In this document: piece by piece, positions 41,683 to 49,773 of the stretch
How the letters are laid out: each line of letters starts with the position of its first letter
Position numbering within the stretch: position 1 is the first letter of the stretch
Assembly (NCBI GenBank): GCA_964411885.1
Contig: CAYPMK010000005.1
Coordinates: 1 to 51,460, forward strand
Length of the DNA: 51,460 nucleotides
DNA from: JAKLHL01 sp964411885
Lineage (GTDB): Bacteria > Bdellovibrionota > JAFGOL01
Direction of reading: 5' to 3'
Translations under genes and position numbers: made by a program
Notes under the pieces: generated by a model
What the model saw: only the letters and a program-made list of their open reading frames with translations
Databases searched by the model: none
Told to the model about the DNA's origin: nothing

Positions 41683-43086
41683 ATGGGGGATCTAAAACTT
41701 AATGTAAAACTTTCGCAACAGCTTGTGATGACTCCACAGCTTCAACAGGCTATAAAGTTGTTGCAACTTTCAAGGATGGAGTTGCAAGAAACAATAAACA
41801 AAGAACTTTTGGAAAACCCAGTACTCGAAGAAACCATAGATTCTGCAGACCCAAATATTGTTAAAGAAACAAAAGATAACGTTAATGGTGGAGAAGAATA
41901 TCTTGATTCTTTTGATGCTAATTCTTCTGCGCCACCAACCATAAGGACGCACAGGCCTTCTTATGATGAACAAATATTCAGTATAGAGAATATAGCTACA
42001 AGGGCAGAAACACTTTATGATCATCTTTTGTGGCAACTTAAGATGACAGGTTTTAGCAAGAAAGAAGAAGATCTGGGTGAAAAAATAATCCAGAATGTTA
42101 ACGACGATGGATATCTTTCAGTGGATTTTGATGAGTTGGCAAAAGCTTCTGGTCTTAGTTATGATGAAGCAGAAGAAGTTCTTTTAAAAGTTCAGGAGTT
42201 TGATCCAGTTGGTGTTGCCGCAAGGAATCTTAAAGAGTGTTTATTGCAACAAGCAAGACAGCTTAATCTTAAAGATGGTAAGTTAATATCGTTAATAAAG
42301 ACAAGTTTATCTGAATTAGAAAAAAGAAATTATGGTGCAATAGCTCGTAAATTGAGAATAACACAAGAAAGAGCTTTAGAGCTTGCTAAGATAGTTCTTT
42401 CTCTTGATCCAAAACCCGGCAGAGCTTTTTCTTTGAACGAAGCACAATATATAGTACCAGATATCTATGTGTTCAAGATCGGCGATGAGTATGTAATAAG
42501 CTTGAATGAAGACGGTATACCAAGACTAAGGGTAAGTACCTATTATAAGAACATGGCTACAGATAAAAAAAGTGGAGTAGAAAAAAAAGATAAAGAATAT
42601 CTTCAAGAAAGACTAAGATCTGCCGTGGCACTCATAAGAAGCATACAAAACAGGCAGAAGACCATATATAAAGTTACAGAGGCTATAGTTAAAAAACAAA
42701 AAGATTTTCTTGAGCAGGGTGTTTCTAAACTAAAACCAATGATACTAAGAGAAATAGCAGAAGAAGTAGGCATGCATGAATCTACAATAAGCAGGGTTAC
42801 TACTAATAAGTATGTTCATACACCGCAGGGCTTGTTTGAACTTAAATTTTTCTTTAATAATCCAGTGTCATCTGTCATGGGTTCAGACGATGTCGCATCG
42901 GAGTCAGTAAGGCAAAAGATAAAAGAGATAGTTTCTTCAGAAAATGCACGTTCTCCTTATAGCGATCAAGATATTGCAGATGAACTAAAAAAATCAAATA
43001 TAGACGTTGCAAGAAGGACCGTAGCAAAATACAGAGAAATGATGGGGATATTGCCATCAAGTAAAAGAAAAAAACATATAGTCTGA
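41683..43086 (+). CDS. rpoN: RNA polymerase sigma-54 factor
   Basis: Alternative sigma factor recognising -24/-12 promoters and needing AAA+ activators. Region I: LNVKLSQQLVMTPQLQQAIKLLQLSRMEL, a glutamine-rich activator-responsive part. The core-binding domain follows, then the DNA-binding part with VGMHESTISRVTTNKYVHTPQGLFELK and the RpoN box ARRTVAKYRE. Length 467 aa is typical. Two activator-type genes and a sigma-54 promoter lie 11-14 kb upstream. The ATG at 41683 has AAAAGGAG 13 nt upstream, a long spacing. Confidence 0.97.
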   Translation: MGDLKLNVKLSQQLVMTPQLQQAIKLLQLSRMELQETINKELLENPVLEETIDSADPNIVKETKDNVNGGEEYLDSFDANSSAPPTIRTHRPSYDEQIFSIENIATRAETLYDHLLWQLKMTGFSKKEEDLGEKIIQNVNDDGYLSVDFDELAKASGLSYDEAEEVLLKVQEFDPVGVAARNLKECLLQQARQLNLKDGKLISLIKTSLSELEKRNYGAIARKLRITQERALELAKIVLSLDPKPGRAFSLNEAQYIVPDIYVFKIGDEYVISLNEDGIPRLRVSTYYKNMATDKKSGVEKKDKEYLQERLRSAVALIRSIQNRQKTIYKVTEAIVKKQKDFLEQGVSKLKPMILREIAEEVGMHESTISRVTTNKYVHTPQGLFELKFFFNNPVSSVMGSDDVASESVRQKIKEIVSSENARSPYSDQDIADELKKSNIDVARRTVAKYREMMGILPSSKRKKHIV

Positions 43087-43102
43087 GAGAGGAGGTACAG
43101 CA

Positions 43103-43417
43103 ATGCAAGTTAAGGTTACTTTTAGGAACACAGAGCCAAATGATGACGTAAGAAGCAGAGCAGAAGAAAAATCAGAGAAGATAAAAAAACTTATGAGATC
43201 ACCTATTCAGGTTAGTTTCATTTTTTCAAAGGATAAGATCAATCATTTAACAGAACTTACAGTGACTGGAGATGGAGCACATCTTTCATCTTCTGTAAAA
43301 TCTAATGATTATTTTTCTGCTATAGATGAGAGTATAGATAAAATGGTTACACAGTTAAAAAAACACAAAGATAAGACAAAAATAAAGAAAGGTGCTTCAA
43401 AACCGAGTAAGATATGA
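43103..43417 (+). CDS. hpf: Short ribosome hibernation-promoting factor
   Basis: Binds the decoding centre of idle 70S ribosomes. The 104-aa product has the YfiA/HPF pattern (MQVKVTFRNTEPNDDVR, AIDESIDKMVTQLKKHKDK) and lacks the C-terminal dimerisation domain of long HPF. GAGAGGAGG precedes the ATG. It sits in the standard rpoN-hpf-rapZ position; ptsN, often between hpf and rapZ, is absent. Confidence 0.93.
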   Translation: MQVKVTFRNTEPNDDVRSRAEEKSEKIKKLMRSPIQVSFIFSKDKINHLTELTVTGDGAHLSSSVKSNDYFSAIDESIDKMVTQLKKHKDKTKIKKGASKPSKI

Positions 43418-44328
43418 GATCTAACAGGATTCTTATAGTTAGTGGTTATTCTGGTGCAGGAAAAACCTATGCGCTCAAATATCTTGAGTCGTTAGGGTAT
43501 TACTGCGTAGATAATCTTCCTATAAAACTTGTAGAATCTTTTCTTGAACTATATTTAAAGGATAATATAAAAAAATCACCAGAACACATAGCTATCGGCG
43601 TAGATATAAGAAGTACTATTAACTTTGATGACTGTAATGAAGTTCTGGCTAAGTTAAAAAAGCAAGGCTATACGGTTAAACTACTTTTCGTTAAATCAGA
43701 AAAACAGGTCATATTTCAAAGGTATCAAGAAACAAGGAATGCACATCCTTTAACTTCATTAAAAAGGATGTTCGCTGGCGGCAAAAAGGAACTAAGTCTA
43801 GAAGATGCAATTGGATTAGAGATATCTTTGCTAGAACCCTTAAGACGTATTGCGGATATAGTTATAGATACATCAAACACCAATGTTCACGAATTAAGAC
43901 AACAGATCTTTTCTTTGTTCACTATAGAATCATCGGCTCTTGCTCATAAACTTATGATACGCGTTATATCTTTTGGTTTTTCAAAAGGTATTCCTACGGA
44001 TATAGACCTTATGTTCGACGTAAGGTTCTTGCCAAATCCTCATTTTGATCCAAAACTAAGGCCGCTTACGGGTAAAGATAAAGCAGTAAAAGATTATTTA
44101 GACGATAAAAAAGAGACGGGTCTTTTTTGGAATAAACTTATTGCTCTATTAGACTATTTAGTGCCTGAATATACAAAAGAGGGTAAATCATATTTAAGCA
44201 TAGGGATAGGCTGTACGGGCGGAAGACATCGTAGTGTAATGATATCAGAGAAAATAAAAGAACATTTCGAAGAAAAAGGATATAAGAGCATAGTCGAGCA
44301 CAGAGATATATATATGCCTCACTCCTAA
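43414..44328 (+). CDS. rapZ: RNase adapter RapZ / YvcJ-family NTPase
   Basis: In E. coli RapZ guides RNase E to GlmZ sRNA and so controls GlcN6P synthase; others are NTPases. The 304-aa protein has Walker A GYSGAGKTYAL, the FGFSKG motif, HFDPKLRPLTGKD and the C-terminal GCTGGRHRSV phosphate-binding loop. Start and hpf stop overlap by 4 nt. A regulatory target cannot be assigned here. Confidence 0.95.
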   Translation: MRSNRILIVSGYSGAGKTYALKYLESLGYYCVDNLPIKLVESFLELYLKDNIKKSPEHIAIGVDIRSTINFDDCNEVLAKLKKQGYTVKLLFVKSEKQVIFQRYQETRNAHPLTSLKRMFAGGKKELSLEDAIGLEISLLEPLRRIADIVIDTSNTNVHELRQQIFSLFTIESSALAHKLMIRVISFGFSKGIPTDIDLMFDVRFLPNPHFDPKLRPLTGKDKAVKDYLDDKKETGLFWNKLIALLDYLVPEYTKEGKSYLSIGIGCTGGRHRSVMISEKIKEHFEEKGYKSIVEHRDIYMPHS

Positions 44329-44344
44329 TTCTTTGGGGGGTAAT

Positions 44345-45112
44345 ATGAAATTCGATAAAGCCAATATTTATTATTTTTCTGGTACGGGTAATACCTTGAT
44401 AGCGTCAAGGGTTGTTAAAGACGTGTTTAAGAAAAATGGTGTCAAAGTAAAGTTGATCAAGATGGAAAAAGAAGACCCAAAGAATGTGGATCTTTCTGGT
44501 GCCATAGGACTTGCTTTCCCGATAGCTGTTTTTACGTCTTATCCACTGGTCATGGATTTTATAAATAAATTACCAAACACACAGGGTACTCCTGTTTTTA
44601 TGTTGGCAACCATGGGTGGATTAGCTCTTGGCATGAAGAGTTATCTTAAAGAAGCTCTTATCAAAAAAGGTTATGTCCCTATTGGTGCCAAACAAATTAT
44701 AATGCCAGATAATTTCACTCCAGCACCAGAGAAAGATAAAAAGAATCCAAAGATAGTCGATAAAGGTATTTTAAGCACACAAGAATTTGCAGAACAGTTG
44801 TTGTCTGGAAAAGCTAACTGGGGATATTTTCCTATTCTTCATAAGTTTATATATGGTCTATCACAATACTTTTTTAGAACTTCTAGTTTTAAGAAAGCTG
44901 TAAAGCTGAACAAAGATAAATGTATACAATGTGGGCTTTGTTCAAAATTATGCCCAGTAGGTAATATCGTTATGAGGGAGTATCCTGCATTTTTAAATAA
45001 ATGTGAGGTTTGTGTAAGGTGTGTTTCATATTGTCCAAAAGGAGCTTTGTATAGACGTCATCAATCAGAACATGTTTATAGAGGCGTAGATGCCAAGGAG
45101 CTTTTAGATTGA
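44345..45112 (+). CDS. EFR1-family flavodoxin/ferredoxin protein
   Basis: Residues 1-~165 are a flavodoxin-like domain with the FMN phosphate loop YYFSGTGNTLIA. The C-terminal part has two [4Fe-4S] motifs: CIQCGLCSKLCP and CEVCVRCVSYCP. Such proteins move electrons between a flavin and iron-sulphur clusters; the partner is unknown. ATG 44345 is chosen for the GGGGGG run 4 nt upstream; the frame opens earlier at 44333. It follows rapZ by 16 nt. Confidence 0.87.
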   Translation: MKFDKANIYYFSGTGNTLIASRVVKDVFKKNGVKVKLIKMEKEDPKNVDLSGAIGLAFPIAVFTSYPLVMDFINKLPNTQGTPVFMLATMGGLALGMKSYLKEALIKKGYVPIGAKQIIMPDNFTPAPEKDKKNPKIVDKGILSTQEFAEQLLSGKANWGYFPILHKFIYGLSQYFFRTSSFKKAVKLNKDKCIQCGLCSKLCPVGNIVMREYPAFLNKCEVCVRCVSYCPKGALYRRHQSEHVYRGVDAKELLD

Positions 45113-45537
45113 ACATGATATCAAAAACAAAATATTTGACCTTTAATACTAAAAAAGAAAAAGAAATAGTTCGCATAACAGATGAAGTAGAAAAATTCAT
45201 GGACGAATCTGGCCTTTACGATGGTTTAATAATGGTGTCTGCTATGCACATAACAGCAGGTGTTATAGTCAATGATTGGGAAGGTGGCTTACACGAAGAT
45301 ATTATGACGTGGCTAGAAAAGATTGCCCCAGCTGGTAATTATAAACATCATCGTACTGGAGAAACTAACGGGGATGCACATCTTAAAAACCTTACTGTTG
45401 GGTATCAGGTAATGGTACCTGTTACTAGCGGCAAGCTTGATCTTGGTCCGTGGCAACAGGTTTTTTACGTTGAGTTCGACGGGCAAAGATCAAAAAGAGT
45501 GATTATGAAAGCAATCGGTGTAGAGAGAACAAAATAG
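45109..45537 (+). CDS. YjbQ family protein (UPF0047)
   Basis: A 142-aa single-domain protein with the family pattern MVSAMHITAGVIVNDWEGGLHEDIM, HHRTGETNGDAHLKN and VTSGKLDLGPWQQVFYVEFDGQR. YjbQ relatives show weak thiamine-phosphate synthase activity; the true role is unknown. TTG at 45109 is supported by AAGGAG (45095-45100) 8 nt away; ATG at 45115 would be 14 nt away. It overlaps the EFR1 stop. Confidence 0.92.
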   Translation: MNMISKTKYLTFNTKKEKEIVRITDEVEKFMDESGLYDGLIMVSAMHITAGVIVNDWEGGLHEDIMTWLEKIAPAGNYKHHRTGETNGDAHLKNLTVGYQVMVPVTSGKLDLGPWQQVFYVEFDGQRSKRVIMKAIGVERTK

Positions 45538-46220
45538 TGTTTTTAAGATATATCATATTCATGTTCTTTACGATCTCGATTCTAGTATTACTGGGTAGTT
45601 ATGTAGAACTAAAACCTGTTGATATAAGCAACATAGATGTTTCTAGCGATCCAATAAAAGGTCTTAAGAATTATTATGCAGGCATAATTTGGAAAGAGTT
45701 TGATAAGAAAAAAACTTTTACAGATAAATTCAAGGTCGTTGTAAGAGCGTTAGAGTATGATCCAGAACTTAAATCTGCATATAAAGAGATTTGTGCTTCT
45801 TATAGTGATTACATAAACAACAAAGTTAGTGTTAGAGAACTTGTGAGGATATTAAGAGAAGCTACAGAAAGATTTGGTGGAACAGAGTATCTAGAATGTT
45901 ATACGGGTAGCATGGTGCTTCTTGGAAGATATTCTGATGCAATATCGTTTTTAGAGAAAGAAATGGAACAAGCCCTTGAGTCTCAAAAAAACATGTATCA
46001 GACAAAAATATTGAGCCTTAAGAACGAAAAGAATATTCTGTATCTTACAAAAGCCATGGAAGCATATTTTCAAAAAACTAAAAAATATCCCGGAGACATC
46101 TTGGTGCTTGTTGCAGAGGGTTATATAGACCAAGTTCCCGACGATCCTTATGGTGGTCAATATTTTATTGGAGAACAAGGACAAATAATGTCAACGAGTG
46201 CAAGGAGGTCTAACCCTTGA
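45537..46220 (+). CDS. Membrane-anchored protein with pseudopilin-G-like C terminus
   Basis: No named family is recognised. One membrane segment (about 4-21) is followed by helices resembling TPR units (about 45-170). The last ~50 residues (AMEAYFQKTKKYPGDILVLV, then VPDDPYGGQYF) match the end of major type II pseudopilins, where a helix with YP and a PxDPxG loop recurs. It has no prepilin cleavage site. GTG 45537 overlaps the yjbQ stop by one base. It starts a five-gene overlapping set ending with a prepilin peptidase and GspH-like protein. Confidence 0.75.
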   Translation: MFLRYIIFMFFTISILVLLGSYVELKPVDISNIDVSSDPIKGLKNYYAGIIWKEFDKKKTFTDKFKVVVRALEYDPELKSAYKEICASYSDYINNKVSVRELVRILREATERFGGTEYLECYTGSMVLLGRYSDAISFLEKEMEQALESQKNMYQTKILSLKNEKNILYLTKAMEAYFQKTKKYPGDILVLVAEGYIDQVPDDPYGGQYFIGEQGQIMSTSARRSNP

Positions 46221-46807
46221 CCGAATTGCTTAAAATAGATGGAGTAGAACTTTACAATGATGGTATTAAAATACCAAATTCAATGTTGTATGCAGGAGAT
46301 ATTGCTTGGGTTGAAACAGAGAACCCTTTGTTCTCTGATGTTTTTATAGGGGTCTTATTTGGTCTAGTAGAGAAGAAGAGGGGCAAAATAAAATTCTTTA
46401 GATCTAGAACCTCCTATTTTGATATTGCTAATTGGACTCCTTATGTTCAGGATGCTGTTTCTTTATGTTCGCTATATTCTTATTCAAAAGGAGCTAAGAT
46501 ATCTACTTCGATTAATGAGTTAAAAAAGATACTGAATGAAGTTAATGCAAGTTATGTGCTTAATATGAATTTAAGAGAGATGACAAAACCAACCAAGACA
46601 CTTTTGTCTTGGGCTATAACTTTGTCTGTTCCAGACCTTAATATAGTGCTTAATGATCCGTATTATGGCGCAGACGAAAAAACCTCTTCTGTGCTTTCTT
46701 CTAGACTAGATGATCAAGCAAAGGATGGTTCTTTGATACTTATAGTTTCTACGGATAAACCGAGGATGTTTAGCGAGCATCTTAAGTTTTTAAGAGGTTA
46801 CAAGTAA
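46217..46807 (+). CDS. Degenerate ABC-type ATPase-like protein
   Basis: The 196-aa protein keeps the order of an ABC nucleotide-binding domain but not its catalytic residues. It opens like one (LLKIDGVELYNDGIKI, AGDIAWVE) yet ENPLFSDVF stands where the Walker A Gly-Lys-Ser should be. The signature motif is gone, and the Walker B region reads LNIVLNDPYYGAD, similar to LLLDEPTAGLD but with N-D for D-E. ATP hydrolysis is unlikely. The TTG start is well supported by AAGGAGG (46202-46208) 8 nt upstream. It overlaps a polytopic membrane protein on each side, as ABC ATPase and permease genes do. Confidence 0.7.
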   Translation: MTELLKIDGVELYNDGIKIPNSMLYAGDIAWVETENPLFSDVFIGVLFGLVEKKRGKIKFFRSRTSYFDIANWTPYVQDAVSLCSLYSYSKGAKISTSINELKKILNEVNASYVLNMNLREMTKPTKTLLSWAITLSVPDLNIVLNDPYYGADEKTSSVLSSRLDDQAKDGSLILIVSTDKPRMFSEHLKFLRGYK

Positions 46808-47442
46808 TGATAGCTTATTACCTTTTTATAAGAGGCCTTTTAAAGAACTGGGCATATTGGGTTAGTCCACTTGTGTTTTTGTTCCTTTCATTTATCCCAA
46901 GAGCCTTGCTGCTTTTTTATCCTAATAACAACTTTATCCCATTCGTTAACTCTATCTTTATATTCGTGTCATATGGTCTTTCTTTTTTGCTTTTAATATT
47001 CAGTATAGCAAGAATGTTTAATAATAAAGATAATTCAAGGAACGAGATCCTGTTCTACAGAAGTTTTGGCCTTTCTTTTGTAGAGCAATTCATTATGAGA
47101 TATTTATTAGTTGCTGTGTGGACTTTTGTTATATTTTTCATGAGCTCTTCTGTTCCTTGGGTGTTCTCATTTAGATTATTATTATTTTTACAAGTGTTTG
47201 GGCTTTCTTTGTTCTTTCTTTCGTCCTTATCTGCTTTGTTTAGCAATAGACTACTATATTTTATACCAACGTTGCTTTACATTGTTTCTTTATTCTACCC
47301 TGTATATATATTGCCTAACCCTGCTTATATATTTAATGCGGCCATCAAAGATAGTTTAATATATACTTCTCTTTATATGATCCTATATATTCTTCTTTCA
47401 TATAAAATGTTCTCTATTTCGTGGAGGAAAAGATGTTCATGA
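46807..47442 (+). CDS. Polytopic membrane protein, possible ABC-2-like permease
   Basis: A 211-aa protein with about six hydrophobic segments (roughly 15-35, 43-65, 95-115, 120-140, 145-165 and 185-200) and almost no soluble part. The segment RNEILFYRSFGLSFVEQFIMRYLL resembles a coupling region, but no family can be named. Start overlaps the pseudo-ATPase stop (TAATG). It would be the membrane partner of the pseudo-ATPase; that is inferred from order. Confidence 0.72.
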   Translation: MIAYYLFIRGLLKNWAYWVSPLVFLFLSFIPRALLLFYPNNNFIPFVNSIFIFVSYGLSFLLLIFSIARMFNNKDNSRNEILFYRSFGLSFVEQFIMRYLLVAVWTFVIFFMSSSVPWVFSFRLLLFLQVFGLSLFFLSSLSALFSNRLLYFIPTLLYIVSLFYPVYILPNPAYIFNAAIKDSLIYTSLYMILYILLSYKMFSISWRKRCS

Positions 47443-48218
47443 TAGATGTTTTGGTTTTTATAATGGGGCTTTGTTGGGGGAGTTTTCTTGGACTATTGTC
47501 TTACAGGATACCAAGAGGGATCTCTATTGTTAAACCAAATAGTTTTTGTGATTCATGTAAAAAACCTATCTCTATACTCGGAAGAGTACCAATACTTGCT
47601 TATATTATTTACAAAGGTAAATGTCCTGAATGTAAGACAAAGATATCTGTAAGATATCCTGTCATAGAACTTATTACTGCTGTTTTGTTCCTTATTACTT
47701 ATAACAGACTTATGGATGGAACCGCAGAACAATATGTTCCTATGTTGCTACGGTCTTTTGTGCTTATAACAGCAGTCATACCTTCAATATTTATAGACGT
47801 TGATGAAAGGATCATTCCAGATAGGTTTAGTATAGGTCTTGTTGTTTGTGGCTTTTTGATAGCATTACTAGATTCGTTCATGTCTGATACACCAACGCTG
47901 TCTTGGTTAGGTTCTTTATCTGGGATCTTGGTTGGTGGAGGTATTTTATTTGTTGTAGCAGAGTTATACAGGCTTATAACCAAAAGGGATGGCATGGGCG
48001 GAGGAGATATAAAACTTTTAGCAGGTATTGGCGCTGTACTCGGTTGGTATCCAGCCATCCTTGTAATACTTATAAGTTCTGTACTTGGTTCTTTATATGG
48101 AGTGGCCTTAATGTTGTTCGCTAAAAAAGACAGACTTGCAGAAATGCCCTTTGGACCTTTCATTGGTATAGCTGTTCTTTTCTATCATTTTATATCTGGT
48201 GGAGGCTTTTTTAGATGA
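47433..48218 (+). CDS. Prepilin peptidase (PilD/GspO family)
   Basis: Cleaves and methylates type IV pilin/pseudopilin precursors at the inner membrane. Features: GLCWGSFLGLLSYRIPRG, two zinc-binding pairs CDSC and CPEC, and both aspartate motifs, FIDVDERIIPD and GMGGGDIKLLAGIG. Several membrane segments follow. ATG 47433 is chosen because GGAGG (47422-47426) is 6 nt upstream; the GTG at 47421 lies within that site. Its substrates could be the neighbouring pseudopilin-like proteins or pilins elsewhere. Confidence 0.93.
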   Translation: MFMIDVLVFIMGLCWGSFLGLLSYRIPRGISIVKPNSFCDSCKKPISILGRVPILAYIIYKGKCPECKTKISVRYPVIELITAVLFLITYNRLMDGTAEQYVPMLLRSFVLITAVIPSIFIDVDERIIPDRFSIGLVVCGFLIALLDSFMSDTPTLSWLGSLSGILVGGGILFVVAELYRLITKRDGMGGGDIKLLAGIGAVLGWYPAILVILISSVLGSLYGVALMLFAKKDRLAEMPFGPFIGIAVLFYHFISGGGFFR

Positions 48219-48727
48219 AGTGGATGTTGCCTGCGGGCATAGGTCTTTTAATAGTCATAATGTTCTCTATACCAATATTGCATGAAGCTGGAATAGACGG
48301 ACGTACTCTTAAAGTTGCAAGAATTATTAGTAAAGACATTATGGAGAGCAGAAGAAGTTCCTTAAAAAATAGTGAAAGCTGTGGTGTTAGCTTTGATATT
48401 AATAACAATAATTATACTTTATATTGTTCAGAAAAACCTTTGCGTACAGTTTCTTTATCTAGCATAGCTAGCGATGTTGTTTTTTCTTCTTTATTAGACG
48501 TTACCCAAAGTTCATTTAACTCAAACAAAGTTTTTTTTGGTAAAGATGGCAAAAGAGCTGATATTGATGAAACAAAGAACTCAATCTATCTTTTGAATAA
48601 AAAAGATGAAACCCTTGGGATAAAGAACAGAGCGGTTAGAATATATGTTGATGTGAGCGGAAGAATAGACATTCTTAAGGTCGATAAGGTATATAAGAAC
48701 GGCGATCTAGTTTTTGAGCCTTTATAG
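48215..48727 (+). CDS. GspH-like pseudopilin-type protein without prepilin site
   Basis: A 170-aa protein with an N-terminal membrane segment (about 5-22) then ARIISKDIMESRRSSL and VFFGKDGKRADID, the pattern of GspH-type minor pseudopilins (helix then beta-rich head with a FxxxG element). The N terminus MKWMLPAGIG lacks the G-F/M-T-x-x-E cleavage motif, so the adjacent peptidase may not process it. Start and stop of the neighbours overlap (ATGA). Assignment is by pattern and location. Confidence 0.62.
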   Translation: MKWMLPAGIGLLIVIMFSIPILHEAGIDGRTLKVARIISKDIMESRRSSLKNSESCGVSFDINNNNYTLYCSEKPLRTVSLSSIASDVVFSSLLDVTQSSFNSNKVFFGKDGKRADIDETKNSIYLLNKKDETLGIKNRAVRIYVDVSGRIDILKVDKVYKNGDLVFEPL

Positions 48728-49765
48728 AGTTTTGAACCAAACGTCTGAGTGGTTTTCTTTTGTAACTTGATCTATATATTCCAAGGTTAAAGAAAGATTA
48801 TTTTTAAATATTTCAAAATACTCAGGCGTAAGCCCTAGTTCTTTTCTAAGTTCTGTGTCGTTCATTTTTTGTATGTCTTTTAACTTATCAATGTGTTCTT
48901 TAACAAATCTTGTTACTCCAAGTTCTTTTAATGTATTCAGTCCCGTTCTATTGTTTGGCATCAAGACTGCACCATTGTCTAAAGAGAATAAACGAGCTTT
49001 TTTAAATATTTTTTTGCCTTTCTTTGATTCTGTATCACCATCAACAGAATAAAAATGTAAATTACCGCCTGCAAATCTATCGCTATTGCCCAATACTGCA
49101 TCAAGCACTAGTATAGAGCTCATGTCTCTTGCAACTTCGTCTCTGTAAGCCCACCCATCTACACAACCTTTTGGTTCAAATAATTGTGTGCACTGTGATA
49201 ACACAAAAGCATTATGTGCTGGTTGTGGTCCATTGGCCTTGAGGTGTTTATATATGGGACTTGTCTTAAATCCTTTTTTTGATCCAAGTGGTTTATAGAA
49301 CATTAAATTGTGTACCCACAACTTTAAAGCGCCCTCTAATTTTTTACCTTTTTGGATATTGCTTTTTATTTCTTCTATTATTATTTTTCTGTTCTCTTCT
49401 TTTTCTGGTCCTTGTTTGTTGGAATATTTAGTGTTCTCAAGTAGTGGTAATACTTTTTCTTGGGTCTTTTTATTCATGTAGGAGATCTCTGTTGGGCAAT
49501 AGATGTCTAAACCTATTAGCTGGGCTAACTTATATGAAGCGTATTCTCCTCTATAAAAAGTGCTTCCACTTGTTGGTTTAAAAACAGCAAGATTGTTGTC
49601 GTCCTTATCTTTTAACTTAAAGATAATTGACCTGCCTTCTAGGTCTCCCATAAGTTTTATTTTGATATCGTTACTGTTTATGTCTATGTCTTTTATTGAA
49701 GAGTTATCTGCACTCAACAAAAGAGGGAACAGCAGTGTTATTAACGATATAAAAATTTTGAACAC
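48722..49765 (-). CDS. Secreted atypical protein kinase-like protein (FAM20/HipA/PI3K-like fold)
   Basis: A Sec signal (FKIFISLITLLFPLLLSAD) sends the 347-aa protein to the periplasm or beyond. Kinase elements follow in order: VFKPTSGS with K63, RGEYASYKLA with E74, LGNSDRFAGGN with D229 and N235 (catalytic-loop D-x5-N), and SLDNGAV with D263 (DFG-like metal site). This layout is that of FAM20C, HipA and PI3-kinase-type folds. Cys191 and Cys201 could form a disulphide. The GTG start has AGGAG (49771-49775) 5 nt upstream, overlapping the mltD stop, so translation is coupled to mltD. Substrate unknown. Confidence 0.75.
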   Translation of the reverse strand: MFKIFISLITLLFPLLLSADNSSIKDIDINSNDIKIKLMGDLEGRSIIFKLKDKDDNNLAVFKPTSGSTFYRGEYASYKLAQLIGLDIYCPTEISYMNKKTQEKVLPLLENTKYSNKQGPEKEENRKIIIEEIKSNIQKGKKLEGALKLWVHNLMFYKPLGSKKGFKTSPIYKHLKANGPQPAHNAFVLSQCTQLFEPKGCVDGWAYRDEVARDMSSILVLDAVLGNSDRFAGGNLHFYSVDGDTESKKGKKIFKKARLFSLDNGAVLMPNNRTGLNTLKELGVTRFVKEHIDKLKDIQKMNDTELRKELGLTPEYFEIFKNNLSLTLEYIDQVTKENHSDVWFKTL

Positions 49766-49773
49766 AAGAGCTC

